A stretch of DNA of 64,000 nt from Candidatus Poribacteria bacterium (GTDB lineage: Bacteria > Poribacteria > WGA-4E > WGA-3G), in contig JAJDWA010000022.1 in the NCBI GenBank assembly GCA_022825825.1, positions 62,001-126,000 on the forward strand, read 5' to 3'. This document shows positions 52,510-61,853 of this stretch, one piece after another; within the stretch, counting starts at the first letter, position 1, and every line of letters begins with the position of its first letter. The translations under genes and the position numbers were made by a program. The notes below the pieces were generated by a model. The model was not told the DNA's origin and searched no databases. It saw only the letters and a program-made list of their open reading frames with translations.

Positions 52510-54402
52510 ATGGCACAAACGGACACAAAAGAGGCTACAGGGTTTACAACGCAACGATCTGAATTAAAGGGTATTTCAAAACGGATTTTTGAGATTAGCG
52601 CTGTCTTTTTCGTTGGTTACTACATCTATAGTGCAGGTTTCGGCACCGCTGCTGAACAATACCATCTCGGTTTATATCTTCTCCTCACATTCTCCCTAAT
52701 TGGTATTCTCTACAAATTTCGTCAAAACTCACCTGCCTCACGCCCATCTATTTTCGATCTGGTATTAGTATGTCTGAGCGTCTGTGCAATCGGTTATTGG
52801 ATTATAGATTATCCAAATATTGTAAATCGCGCAGGTGCGTACACACATTTAGATATAGTGATAGGGGCTATCGGGCTCATCGTTAGTTTTGAGATGAGTC
52901 GGCGCACAGTTGGGTGGGGACTGCCTATCATCGCAGCTATTGGTATCCTATACGCCTTGTTTGGTAATATTATGCCTGAAGCTATCTCGCACCGAGGCTT
53001 CTCGTTTCGGCGGATTACTGAACACTGCTTTTTTGGTCAAGATGGGATTTTCGGCATTATGGCAAACGTGATGGCGACTTATGTAATCCTTTTTATTTTT
53101 TTCGGTGCGTTTTTAGAAAAATCTGGTGTGGGCCAATTCTTCATAGACCTACCGATGTCACTTACAGGTAAGTCAATTGGCGGTGCTGCGAAGGTGTCTG
53201 TTGTCACATCCGGCTTTTTCGGTTCTGTTGCGGGAAGTGCTATTGCAAACACGGTTACTACTGGTGCGTTCACGATTCCGTTGATGAAGCGGACCGGTTT
53301 TCGTCCACACATTGCAGGTGCCGTCGAAGCGTCAGCCTCTGTCGGAGGTCAATTCTTACCACCAGTGATGGGAGCAGGCGCATTCTTGATAGCAGAACGG
53401 ACAGGAATGCCGTACAGCAAAATCGCTCTCATATCAATTGTGCCAGCAGTTCTCTATTTCTTATCTGTATGGGTAATGGTGCATTTTGAAGCGAAAAAAC
53501 AGGGGCTTGAACCGATACCTGCAGCAGAAATACCAAAACTTTCTACTCTCCTAAAAACAGGATGGTTTTACTTATTACCGTTAATAACCCTCATTGTATC
53601 TCTAATGAGAGGTTATTCCGCTTACAAATCAGCATTTTTCTCAATTCTCGTCACGATAGTAGTAAGTTACTTCCGTACGCAAACACGGTTGACACCGAAA
53701 AGGATTTGGGAGGCGATGGTCACAGGTGCAAAAAATTCCCTCGCTATCGGTGGCGCAGTTGGCACGATAGGCATTATCGTCGCCGTTATTGATCTGACAG
53801 GTTTAGGCAGGATATTCCCAGATTTAGTGCTATTAGTAGCAGGCAATAATAAAGCAATTGCAGTGTTACTGCTCGCAGCTGCTTCTTTAGTCTTAGGAAT
53901 GGGAATTCCGGTTACCGCTGCTTACTTAATTACCTCAGCACTCGCTGTACCAATTCTCACCAATGCTGAAATGGGCATCCCGATCATTGCTGCTCACTTG
54001 ATTATCTTTTGGCTTAGTCAAGATTCCAATATCACACCACCAGTTGCGTTGGGGGCTTATGCGGGCGCAGCAATCGCCCGTGCCGATCCGTGGAAAACGG
54101 GGTGGGCGTGTTTTAAGTTCGCCAAACTTTTATACATCATGCCGCTCCTGTTTGCATATACACATATCCTGTTTACAGGCACGCTATTTCAAAATGCGAT
54201 GTCTGTCGGAACAGCATTAGTGGGAACTGTCATCTTTTCTATTGTGACGATGGGTTACTTTATACGGAAAACGCGCTGGTCCGAATCGATCCTACTCGCG
54301 CTTGCAGCGTTTCTCGCGTATACGAACACTATTTGGACGTTTATTGTTGCTATGGTGCTTCTCACCGCTGTGTTCGTAGTTCAAAAGCGGACAAAACCAT
54401 AA
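52510..54402 (+). CDS. TRAP transporter permease, fused small and large subunit
   Basis: 630 residues, rich in hydrophobic helices. The N-terminal region has about four helices (DctQ-like) and the C-terminal part carries the DctM signature blocks GSVAGSAIANTVTTGAFTIPLMKRTGF, GGQFLPPVMGAGAFLIAE and SLVLGMGIPVTAAYL. Such fused permeases work with a TAXI-type solute-binding protein, which is not in this window. The substrate is unknown. It starts 6 bases after the beta-barrel gene. Confidence 0.93.
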   Translation: MAQTDTKEATGFTTQRSELKGISKRIFEISAVFFVGYYIYSAGFGTAAEQYHLGLYLLLTFSLIGILYKFRQNSPASRPSIFDLVLVCLSVCAIGYWIIDYPNIVNRAGAYTHLDIVIGAIGLIVSFEMSRRTVGWGLPIIAAIGILYALFGNIMPEAISHRGFSFRRITEHCFFGQDGIFGIMANVMATYVILFIFFGAFLEKSGVGQFFIDLPMSLTGKSIGGAAKVSVVTSGFFGSVAGSAIANTVTTGAFTIPLMKRTGFRPHIAGAVEASASVGGQFLPPVMGAGAFLIAERTGMPYSKIALISIVPAVLYFLSVWVMVHFEAKKQGLEPIPAAEIPKLSTLLKTGWFYLLPLITLIVSLMRGYSAYKSAFFSILVTIVVSYFRTQTRLTPKRIWEAMVTGAKNSLAIGGAVGTIGIIVAVIDLTGLGRIFPDLVLLVAGNNKAIAVLLLAAASLVLGMGIPVTAAYLITSALAVPILTNAEMGIPIIAAHLIIFWLSQDSNITPPVALGAYAGAAIARADPWKTGWACFKFAKLLYIMPLLFAYTHILFTGTLFQNAMSVGTALVGTVIFSIVTMGYFIRKTRWSESILLALAAFLAYTNTIWTFIVAMVLLTAVFVVQKRTKP

Positions 54403-54404
54403 AC

Positions 54405-55262
54405 TCACTTTGTCGATGTCTCAACAATCTCTTGCAGTCGTTTTAAAATGTTATCTGCTGCACGGCGAGATATATCTTCATTGAATTCATCAACAGCCTT
54501 TTCCGCCTTATATAAATTCCCCAGATAATATCGCTGAAAAATAAAGTACGTCCACGACACTGCATCTACGTAATGTCTATCCAGAACCCTATCAACTGCA
54601 ACATAGCCGAAAATACCGTTTAGCACAAGCGCGTTTAATCCTCCCCGCCAATTGCCTGCATAGATTTGCCCTGCTCCCGGAACAATTGCAGACAACACCT
54701 TAGCAACTCTGGTAGATTTTTGTGGTAGATTAACAGCTTGGGCAAGAAGTTTTTCAAGCATTTCATCTGTAGTCCAGTTTCGTAAAGCCTCATGGGCTTC
54801 TTCCCATCGAAACTGATAAATCAAGGCTACTGCTTGCAAGAAAAGCGCGCGTTGATACAACGGGCCAGAGGGCGTGCGGATTGTTACTCGTATTAGTTCA
54901 AATCGGGCAAGATCGTAGTTCTGTGAGGCGATAAGGGTTACCGCAAGTTCAAGTTGATATTTAGATTTTTCTTTCCCACTCAGGGTGTGTAGCACGGCAT
55001 TGCGCATTGCTAAAATTGCTTCTTCCCATAAGCCTTGTGCCCTATAAGTAAGTCCAATCTTAAAGTAGACTTCTGCTGCACGCGTGTCATCTGGATGAAA
55101 AAACAGAAAACGTTTGTATTCTGTAATGGCAGCATCATAATTTTCCAATTTAGAAAAATGGTCCCCGAGGGCAAGGATATCCTCTTCTGCAATTGAAGTA
55201 AAATTGCAAAAGAGTAGGTGGGTTAGAACAAAGAAAAGAGATGTGACACGTTTCAAATTCAT
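54405..55262 (-). CDS. TPR-containing membrane protein with a PGAGQ motif
   Basis: 285 residues, convergent with the TRAP gene (2-base gap). A signal-like N-terminus is followed by TPR-type helices (DHFSKLENYDAAITEYKRFLFFHPDDTRAAEVYFKIGLTYRAQGLWEEAI). The C-terminal part has PGAGQIYAGNWRGGLNALVLNGIFGYVA, typical of DUF5683/TM2-like membrane domains. Function unknown. Confidence 0.75.
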   Translation of the reverse strand: MNLKRVTSLFFVLTHLLFCNFTSIAEEDILALGDHFSKLENYDAAITEYKRFLFFHPDDTRAAEVYFKIGLTYRAQGLWEEAILAMRNAVLHTLSGKEKSKYQLELAVTLIASQNYDLARFELIRVTIRTPSGPLYQRALFLQAVALIYQFRWEEAHEALRNWTTDEMLEKLLAQAVNLPQKSTRVAKVLSAIVPGAGQIYAGNWRGGLNALVLNGIFGYVAVDRVLDRHYVDAVSWTYFIFQRYYLGNLYKAEKAVDEFNEDISRRAADNILKRLQEIVETSTK

Positions 55263-55355
55263 TGGAAATCAGAGATTAGGGACATTTCGTATGCGTTTTA
55301 TTCAGTTTAACATATTTAGACCTATTTTGCAATCCTGTTTAAGTCATTGCAAGAA

Positions 55356-55384
55356 TTGACCTAATTTTTTGGACATGCTACAAT
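55356..55384 (+). promoter_or_regulatory. Promoter with extended -10
   Basis: TTGACC at 55356-55361, a 17-base spacer and TACAAT at 55379-55384 preceded by TGC. It lies about 290 bases before the mannonate-dehydratase-like start. Confidence 0.4.
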
Positions 55385-55491
55385 GCCCATAGTGTAAATC
55401 GGAATCCAACCACTAAAACCCAAGCTGCTATCTGTATAGCACAATCTGTCCGAAGAATAATAAAATATTTCGGTCCTCTATAATCATATTC

Positions 55492-55513
55492 GGTTCGGTT
55501 AGGAAACCGAACC
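55492..55513. repeat. Perfect palindrome, identical in reverse complement to the one at 63718
   Basis: GGTTCGGTT at 55492-55500, AGGA loop and AACCGAACC at 55505-55513. The whole 22-base sequence equals the reverse complement of 63718-63739. Confidence 0.6.
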
Positions 55514-55676
55514 TACCGGGTTTGGGAAAAACAAATATTACCGAATCAATGACTTAATCTTCATACAGTTTACGGCACAAAATGTTGCGAGGACTGAACT
55601 ATTCACGATTAAACACTGTGCCTATATATCTAAAGTCTTATAGATAGCAACTTGGGTTACTAAAGGAGACTCAACT

Positions 55677-56675
55677 ATGGATATGACCGAAAAACAACCA
55701 TACAAAAAATCATCGATGCATGTAGGTGTCCAGGGAATAGGAACATCTAAAAAAGAATTGGAATTCCTTGTTCGCCACGGTGTAACGCACATGGACGCCT
55801 CAGTCAGAAACAACCAACCCGAAACCTTAATGGAACATAAAGCGGAAGCAGAAGCAGCGGGTGTCAGCCTTGAGATGATTCACATAGGAATTCCAAGAAG
55901 CATTACGCTCGCCCAAGACCCACAACGTGATAAAGATATTGATGGGGTTTGTAAAACAATTGAAAATGCTGCTGCGGCAGGTTTACGAGGTTTGAATTAC
56001 AATTTCTGCATTCTGAATCATCAGCGAACGAAAAGCACGCTGGGACGTGGCGGTTCGAATTACAGCACATTTGACTTTTCCAAGTACGATAACAAAACAC
56101 TTTCAGACGCGGGTGAGGTAAGTCGCGAGGAGGCGTTTGACAGAATAGCGTATTTTCTTGAACGTATCATTCCCGTTGCCGAAGAAAATAAGGTACAGAT
56201 GGCATGTCACCCGAATGATCCACCCGCACCTGTTCTACGGGGTGTTGAACGTTGGAATTACCCAATCTTTGATGGATTAAAACGGTACGCGGAGATTGTA
56301 GATAGTCCGTATAACGGCTTTAATTTCTGCTGCGGTGTCGTATCAGAAGGGTTGGATGATCCCGGTACCGAACTTTACGAGATAATTGCGTATTTCGGCA
56401 AACGAAAGAAGATTTTCAATATTCATTTTCGCAATATTCGGGGCGGCTTACATAACTTCCAAGAGGTATGGCCCGATGAAGGAGATGTAGATATGTATAA
56501 AGTCGCACAAACTTTGCGAGATGTAGAATATCCCTACATGCTGATGCCCGATCACGCGCCATCACACCCAGATGACACGGCTCCTGTTGGTGTTTCTGGG
56601 CGTGTGCGGCAGGCATGGGCGTTCCAATTCGGATATATCATTGCACTGATTCAGGCTGTCAATTCTGAAAAGTGA
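55677..56675 (+). CDS. Mannonate dehydratase-like TIM-barrel protein
   Basis: 332 residues. Family blocks: LRGLNYNFCIL, MACHPNDPP, NGFNFCCGVVSEG, IFNIHFRNIRG, FQEVWPDEGDVDMYK and MLMPDHAP, all seen in UxuA-type dehydratases. It probably dehydrates a hexonic acid to a 2-keto-3-deoxy acid. AAAGGAG precedes the start; the ATG at 55683 is an alternative. It is followed by a LamG protein and, further on, sulfatase and GH95. Confidence 0.85.
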   Translation: MDMTEKQPYKKSSMHVGVQGIGTSKKELEFLVRHGVTHMDASVRNNQPETLMEHKAEAEAAGVSLEMIHIGIPRSITLAQDPQRDKDIDGVCKTIENAAAAGLRGLNYNFCILNHQRTKSTLGRGGSNYSTFDFSKYDNKTLSDAGEVSREEAFDRIAYFLERIIPVAEENKVQMACHPNDPPAPVLRGVERWNYPIFDGLKRYAEIVDSPYNGFNFCCGVVSEGLDDPGTELYEIIAYFGKRKKIFNIHFRNIRGGLHNFQEVWPDEGDVDMYKVAQTLRDVEYPYMLMPDHAPSHPDDTAPVGVSGRVRQAWAFQFGYIIALIQAVNSEK

Positions 56676-56691
56676 ACTGTTCAATTATTTG

Positions 56692-56720
56692 TTGATACAA
56701 AAAAGAAGATGTGTTAAAAT
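56692..56720 (+). promoter_or_regulatory. Promoter for the LamG-like gene
   Basis: TTGATA at 56692-56697, a 17-base spacer and TAAAAT at 56715-56720 preceded by TGT (extended -10). It lies 96 bases before the start. Confidence 0.5.
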
Positions 56721-56815
56721 CGTAGATATCCTGTACTTGTACAGTGCAGTTTAAATGGTAACTGATAATTGCATAACAATAGAATCAAATGAATTCCTAA
56801 TTTTTTGGAGGAAAA

Positions 56816-57610
56816 ATGAGAAAGATTATAAGTCGCTTAGCGATAATCGGTATCACTTTATTCGTCATCATGTTCACATTCTCAGTGGAAATTGATGCGA
56901 TTGAACCTGGGAGTGCTATGGCAATTTGGCTCCTTGACGAAGGCGATGGCAATATAATTAACGATAGTTCTGGAAATGAAAATCATGGAGAACTTAAAAG
57001 CGGAAAATGGGTTAATGGTCCATCCGGTCCTGCCTTGAGTTTAAATGGTAATGATGACCGTGTTATCATCCCAGATTCTGATAGCTTATATGCCGACAAA
57101 GCATGGACAATCACCGCTTGGGTTTATGTGAATGCTGCCGAGAACGGTTATGGACATATTGTGGGCAAAAGAGCTGCGGCTGGCGCAGTGGCAAATTACG
57201 CTTTCCGAACAAGCCCTGATGGCAAACAATGGGATGCCTACTTTAGCCGAGGCGGTTGGAAAGGAGTATGGAGACAAGGAAGTGTAAAGAAAGATACTTG
57301 GTTGTATATGACAGCTACTTACGATGGAGTGGATACCATTAAACTCTATGAAAATGGAACCGAGTTCAGTTCAACCAGTGGCTATGGCGGTCCTCCACCA
57401 AGGAACACATCTGAAGTTAACATCGGCGGTTGGACGAATAACACTTCAGAAACTCTTAATGGTATGCTTTACGATGTCGCAATTTTCAGTGTTGCACTGT
57501 CCGAAGCGGATATAAATGAACTGATGGACAAAGGTCTATCAGGGTTACTGCCGGTTGAACCGGCTGACAAACTTGCGACTACATGGGGTAACATCAAATC
57601 CCGGAAATAG
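56816..57610 (+). CDS. Secreted LamG/concanavalin-like protein
   Basis: 264 residues. Signal peptide MRKIISRLAIIGITLFVIMFTFSVEIDA, then one LamG-type domain (AIWLLDEGDGNIINDSSGNENHGELK, WTITAWVYVN, DTWLYMTATYDGVDTIKLYENG, ALSEADINELMDKGL). It should bind glycans or proteins outside the cell. GGAGG lies just before the ATG. A strong terminator follows. Confidence 0.85.
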   Translation: MRKIISRLAIIGITLFVIMFTFSVEIDAIEPGSAMAIWLLDEGDGNIINDSSGNENHGELKSGKWVNGPSGPALSLNGNDDRVIIPDSDSLYADKAWTITAWVYVNAAENGYGHIVGKRAAAGAVANYAFRTSPDGKQWDAYFSRGGWKGVWRQGSVKKDTWLYMTATYDGVDTIKLYENGTEFSSTSGYGGPPPRNTSEVNIGGWTNNTSETLNGMLYDVAIFSVALSEADINELMDKGLSGLLPVEPADKLATTWGNIKSRK

Positions 57611-57623
57611 TCGTTTTCTTTTC

Positions 57624-57659
57624 AAATAAGGTGTAATGCTATGGCATTGCGCCTTATTT
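57624..57659 (+). terminator. Intrinsic terminator after the LamG gene
   Basis: A 16-bp stem with two G-U pairs (arms 57624-57639 and 57644-57659) and a TATG loop, with an AT-rich end and T-rich 3' arm. It begins 14 bases after the stop. Confidence 0.6.
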
Positions 57660-57684
57660 CTAATCTGATGGGGGCCTCATAAAG

Positions 57685-57879
57685 ATGAGAGGAGATCGTC
57701 ATCCTGATAATATAGAACGTGCCCAAGAATTGAATCGCATCGCCTGTAATCATATTTCTGATGGCAATCTCAAAGAAGCGAAAGATAGCTTAATAGAAGC
57801 GATACGTATAGCGCCCAATTTGGCTGCACTACACACCAATTTGGGCGTTCCTACTGCATGGTGTGAGATAGTAGATTGA
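57685..57879 (+). pseudogene. Truncated TPR protein
   Basis: 64 codons read ERAQELNRIACNHISDGNLKEAKDSLIEAIRIAPNLAALHTNLGV, nearly two TPR helices of a repeat, then an abrupt end (PTAWCEIVD) before a TGA. A TPR protein would normally continue. It looks like a decayed or truncated gene between the LamG and sulfatase genes. Confidence 0.4.
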
Positions 57880-57923
57880 CCGCACATTTTTGAAAGACAA
57901 TCAAAACATACACGGAGATGGCT

Positions 57924-59204
57924 ATGGCACAATTACCCAACATTTTACTTATTCTCGCTGATGATCACGGATATGGCGATATTTCAGCGCACGACGGCCC
58001 CTCAATTCAAACACCTAATATTGATAGAATCGCTACGGAAGGAACGCGTTGGACACAATTTTATGCGAATTCTTCTGTCTGTTCCCCGAGCCGCGCATCA
58101 CTTATGACTGGACGTTACCCCGATAGAGTTGGTGTTCCCGGAGTGATTCGCACGCATGCACAAAACAACTGGGGCTACTTTCACCAGGACGCCATAACAC
58201 TTCCTTCAATGTTGAAACAGAAAGACTATCGGACGGCACTTATCGGAAAGTGGCATTTAGGGCTTGAGGACGAGAATCACCCGTGTAAGCGAGGTTTTGA
58301 CCATTTTCACGGGTTTCTCGGTGATATGATGGACGACTACTACACACATCTTCGACATCAAATTAACTACATGCGGCACGATTTTGATACGATTGATCCG
58401 AGAGGACACGCTACAGACCTTTTCTCGGATTGGAGCGTGGACTTTATTCGGACTCATGCGCATACATCTCACCCTTTTTTCCTTTATCTTGCCTATAATG
58501 CACCGCACACACCAATTCAACCGCCTGAAGACTGGATTGAACGGGTGCGGGAACGTGAACCAGATATTTCACCGCAACGCGCAAAATACGTTGCCCTTGT
58601 TGAGCACATGGATGCTGGTATCGGACGTGTACTTGATACACTTGAGGATACTGGGCAGCTTTCCAATACGCTGGTTATCTACACATCAGACAATGGTGGT
58701 GCTATGCAGGTTGGTGCTAACAATGGACCACTACGCGGACAGAAAGGTGAGATGTACGAAGGTGGCATACGCGTGCCTACGTGTGCTATGTGGCAAGGAC
58801 ACATTCCAAAAGGGCATGTTACGGATCAGGTTGGAATGCTTATGGATATCTTCCCAACAGTGTGTGAAGTTGCTGATGTACCCATCAAACACGAAATTGA
58901 GGGACGTTCAATTTGGCAAACACTTCAAGGAGAAAAACAGGACTTCTCTGAACGACTCTTGTATTGGTTGCGAAGAGAGGGTGGACAACAGTTCCAGGGA
59001 CAGTGTCAACACGCTGTTCGGCGTGGCGATATCAAGTTGCTACACAATCGCCCCTTTGAACCTCTGGAACTTTATGACTTGTCGAGCGATCCGTTGGAAA
59101 CAACAGATACTTCACAGACAGATACTGCGCTTTATAAGGAGATGGGGCGTTTGTTTCAGGAAGAGACGCAAAAGGCAGGCAGCGTGCCATGGCAGAAAAC
59201 GTAA
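57924..59204 (+). CDS. Type I sulfatase
   Basis: 426 residues. The start is the second ATG at 57924, since GGAG at 57914-57917 is too close to the ATG at 57918. The N-terminal metal site is [12 protein letters not shown] and the formylglycine site is CSPSR at Cys53, followed by ASLMTGRYP. It should be matured by a formylglycine-generating enzyme (none in this window). No signal peptide is seen, so a cytoplasmic location or unusual export is implied. It precedes a GH95 fucosidase by 67 bases, which fits breakdown of sulfated fucans. Confidence 0.92.
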   Translation: MAQLPNILLILADDHGYGDISAHDGPSIQTPNIDRIATEGTRWTQFYANSSVCSPSRASLMTGRYPDRVGVPGVIRTHAQNNWGYFHQDAITLPSMLKQKDYRTALIGKWHLGLEDENHPCKRGFDHFHGFLGDMMDDYYTHLRHQINYMRHDFDTIDPRGHATDLFSDWSVDFIRTHAHTSHPFFLYLAYNAPHTPIQPPEDWIERVREREPDISPQRAKYVALVEHMDAGIGRVLDTLEDTGQLSNTLVIYTSDNGGAMQVGANNGPLRGQKGEMYEGGIRVPTCAMWQGHIPKGHVTDQVGMLMDIFPTVCEVADVPIKHEIEGRSIWQTLQGEKQDFSERLLYWLRREGGQQFQGQCQHAVRRGDIKLLHNRPFEPLELYDLSSDPLETTDTSQTDTALYKEMGRLFQEETQKAGSVPWQKT

Positions 59205-59271
59205 TCATTCCTTATATTTGAAACTTACTGTAGACACGTTTACATTATTTGGCAATAAAGAGAGATTGAAT

Positions 59272-61572
59272 ATGAAAAATACAAATGATTTGGTTTTATG
59301 GTATAACAAACCTGCCGAACAGTGGACAGAGGCGCTGCCCGTTGGAAACGGACGGCTCGGTGCGATGGTGTTCGGCGGCGTTGAACGTGAACGCATTCAA
59401 CTTAACGAAGATACGCTTTGGGAAGGTGAACCTCGCGATACCAACAATCCCAAAGCTTTGGAAGCACTTCCAAAAGTGCAACAACTGCTTTTTGAAGACA
59501 AAAACGACGAAGCGACGAAACTCGCAGGTGAAACGATGTTGGGTGTTCCACATCGAGTCAAATCGTATCAGTCTTTAGGTAACATTATCTTGGAATTTCC
59601 GCATGGAGACGCTACGGGCTATCGGCGGGAACTCGACTTGGATACAGGCATAGCCAAAACAACCTATCGCTGTGGTGAGGTCAGTTTCAGTAGGGAGGTT
59701 TTCGCAACTGCAGTTGATAACATCATCGCTATCCGAATTGAATGTGATCCATCGGAAAACATCACCTTTGATGCAACGATGACGCGGGAACAGGATGCAA
59801 CCGTTGAAGCTATCTCCGACAATACTCTTAGACTCAGTGGACAGTGCAGCGATGGTATAGTTCGCTTTTCAGCGTATTTGCAAGTAAACGTTGACGATGG
59901 AAGCGTTCAGTCAGAAGATGACCGAATTTCTGTGAGCGATGCAAATGCTGTTACCCTTCTACTTGCAGGTGCAACAAGTTACATTAATCAGAAGGATGCA
60001 AGCGGAGCCCCGCATGAACTTTGTGAAAATTATCTTGCATCTGCTGAGAAAAAATCTTATGAAGCAATCCGGACTGACCATATTGCTGAACATCAATCCC
60101 TCTTTAGACGAGTTGACTTAGATCTCGGTTCTACCGATGCGGAAAACCTGCCGACAGATGAACGTTTGGCAGCTGTAAAAGAAGGTGTGTCAGACCCAGG
60201 GCTTGTAGCACTTTATTTTCAATATGGTCGTTATCTACTGATGGGAAGCTCGCGACCGGGCTGCCTACCTGCAAACCTGCAAGGCATTTGGAACGAGCAC
60301 ATGAAAGCGCCTTGGAACAGCGATTTCCACACTAACATCAACCTCCAGATGAACTATTGGGTGCCCGAAGTCTGTAATCTTGCTGAGTGTCATAAACCCC
60401 TATTTGATTACATGGACACTCTTGTTGAACCGGGTAATCAAACAGCGAAACGCCACTACGGTGCTGAAGGATGGGTTGTCCATCATCTCTCCGATGTGTG
60501 GGGATTTACAACGCCTGCTGATGGAATCTGGGGTATCTCTCCGATGGGTGCTGCATGGTTGTGTGAGCATGTGTGGGAACACTACCTTTTTGGCGGTGAC
60601 GAGGAATTTCTGAAAGAACAAGCCTACCCATTGATGAAAGGTGCAGCACGTTTTATCCTTGATTTTCTTGTTGAAGCACCCGAAGGCACCCCACTCGCAG
60701 GAACATTGGTCACGAATCCTTCACATTCACCTGAAAACAGTTTCCTGAAACCTGATGGCGAACGTTCCCTCTTCACTTATGCGGCGACGATGGATTTAGA
60801 GATCGTGCATGAACTCTTCACAAATTGCATCGCTTGTATTGATGTGCTTGGTGGTGATGCGGATTTCCGCGCAGAATTGGGCTCTGCACTTGAACGGCTT
60901 GCACCACTTCAGATTAGTGAGAAAACGGGAAGGCTGCAGGAATGGGTATTTGATTATGACGAACCGGAGCCTGGACACCGACACATGTCCCACATGTATG
61001 GACTGCATCCGAGTTGTCAGATTACGTTACGCGGTACGCCTGATTTGGCGGCGGCAGCAAAGAAATCGTTGGAATATCGGTTAGAACATGGGGGTGGACA
61101 GACAGGCTGGAGTCGCGCTTGGCTCATCAACTTCTTCGCAAGGTTTGAGGAGTCAGAGGCAGCGTACGACCATCTTCAAGCACTTCTCGCGAGGTGTACC
61201 TTGACAAACCTATTTGATACACACCCGCCATTCCAAATTGACGGCAATTTTGGCGGTACTGCCGGTATCGCTGAAATGTTGCTACAGAGCCATGCTGGTG
61301 AGGTTAACTTGCTACCAGCACTGCCAAAGGCATGGAGGACAGGATATGTCAAAGGGTTGCGTGCCCGCGGCGGTTTTGAAGTAGATATGGCGTGGGAAAA
61401 TGGAAAACTCACGCAAGCGCAACTGTTATCTACTCTTGGGAATGATTGTTGGGTCCGAACGCCTGGCACTGTCTCTGTAACATGCGATGGTGAACGGGTT
61501 AAGTACTCTCAGTCAAAGGATGTTGTTAACTTCCACACGGAAACAGGCAAAACATATACAATTTCGGCTTAG
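59272..61572 (+). CDS. Glycoside hydrolase family 95 (alpha-L-fucosidase type)
   Basis: 766 residues from the ATG at 59272, behind AGAGAGA. The start [27 protein letters not shown] and the blocks [42 protein letters not shown] and [15 protein letters not shown] are diagnostic of GH95. An acidic QEW (catalytic acid region) precedes the HMSHM block. It should remove terminal fucose or a related sugar. No signal peptide is seen. The frame stays open 296 codons upstream, inside the sulfatase in another frame, which I consider accidental. Confidence 0.9.
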   Translation: MKNTNDLVLWYNKPAEQWTEALPVGNGRLGAMVFGGVERERIQLNEDTLWEGEPRDTNNPKALEALPKVQQLLFEDKNDEATKLAGETMLGVPHRVKSYQSLGNIILEFPHGDATGYRRELDLDTGIAKTTYRCGEVSFSREVFATAVDNIIAIRIECDPSENITFDATMTREQDATVEAISDNTLRLSGQCSDGIVRFSAYLQVNVDDGSVQSEDDRISVSDANAVTLLLAGATSYINQKDASGAPHELCENYLASAEKKSYEAIRTDHIAEHQSLFRRVDLDLGSTDAENLPTDERLAAVKEGVSDPGLVALYFQYGRYLLMGSSRPGCLPANLQGIWNEHMKAPWNSDFHTNINLQMNYWVPEVCNLAECHKPLFDYMDTLVEPGNQTAKRHYGAEGWVVHHLSDVWGFTTPADGIWGISPMGAAWLCEHVWEHYLFGGDEEFLKEQAYPLMKGAARFILDFLVEAPEGTPLAGTLVTNPSHSPENSFLKPDGERSLFTYAATMDLEIVHELFTNCIACIDVLGGDADFRAELGSALERLAPLQISEKTGRLQEWVFDYDEPEPGHRHMSHMYGLHPSCQITLRGTPDLAAAAKKSLEYRLEHGGGQTGWSRAWLINFFARFEESEAAYDHLQALLARCTLTNLFDTHPPFQIDGNFGGTAGIAEMLLQSHAGEVNLLPALPKAWRTGYVKGLRARGGFEVDMAWENGKLTQAQLLSTLGNDCWVRTPGTVSVTCDGERVKYSQSKDVVNFHTETGKTYTISA

Positions 61573-61643
61573 CTTGATGTTATGAAGTACAGAACTATTC
61601 AATTCTCCAATAATTCTGTCTTTCTCTAAAACCTCTTACTGTA

Positions 61644-61680
61644 GGAGCGGCCTGGAGGTCGCTCCATAGGCGTCAATTTA
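61644..61680. repeat. Palindrome with constant flank
   Basis: GGAGCGGCCT at 61644-61653 and AGGTCGCTCC at 61656-61665 form arms with one mismatch. The next 15 bases ATAGGCGTCAATTTA (61666-61680) recur beside other palindromes at 63771-63785 and (reverse) 63937-63951. Confidence 0.55.
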
Positions 61681-61716
61681 AGAACAAGAAAGTGTAATTT
61701 CTGAAAGAAATAATTG

Positions 61717-61745
61717 TTGTTAAGTGAAAATACCTCCTATATAAT
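61717..61745 (+). promoter_or_regulatory. Promoter for the large WD40 gene
   Basis: TTGTTA at 61717-61722, a 17-base spacer and a perfect TATAAT at 61740-61745 (no TGn). It lies 109 bases before the start. Confidence 0.5.
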
Positions 61746-61853
61746 GTAGAAAATACTATCTTTTTTACTTTACACAAGAGGTGTTTCCATACTCACGTTA
61801 AAATAGGATCAAAATCATTTTCCCCCAGACCAGCACACAAGGAGAATTCATCA

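Larger units (their letters stand above)
55263..55676. other. Intergenic region before the mannonate dehydratase-like gene
   Basis: 414 bases with a promoter at 55356-55384, an inverted repeat at 55492-55513 and an AAAGGAG at about 55661-55667. Nothing else is seen. Confidence 0.5.

Noticed and set aside
57877-57917. TGA at the end of the short TPR fragment as a second selenocysteine codon
   Set aside because: The frame after it reads out of phase with the sulfatase and has no SECIS-like hairpin; the fragment looks truncated.
58384-59271. Long open frame upstream of the GH95 start, overlapping the sulfatase
   Set aside because: It lies inside the sulfatase in another frame, reads as low-quality protein rich in His/Arg/Cys, and the GH95 start at 59272 has its own ribosome-binding site and family N-terminus.
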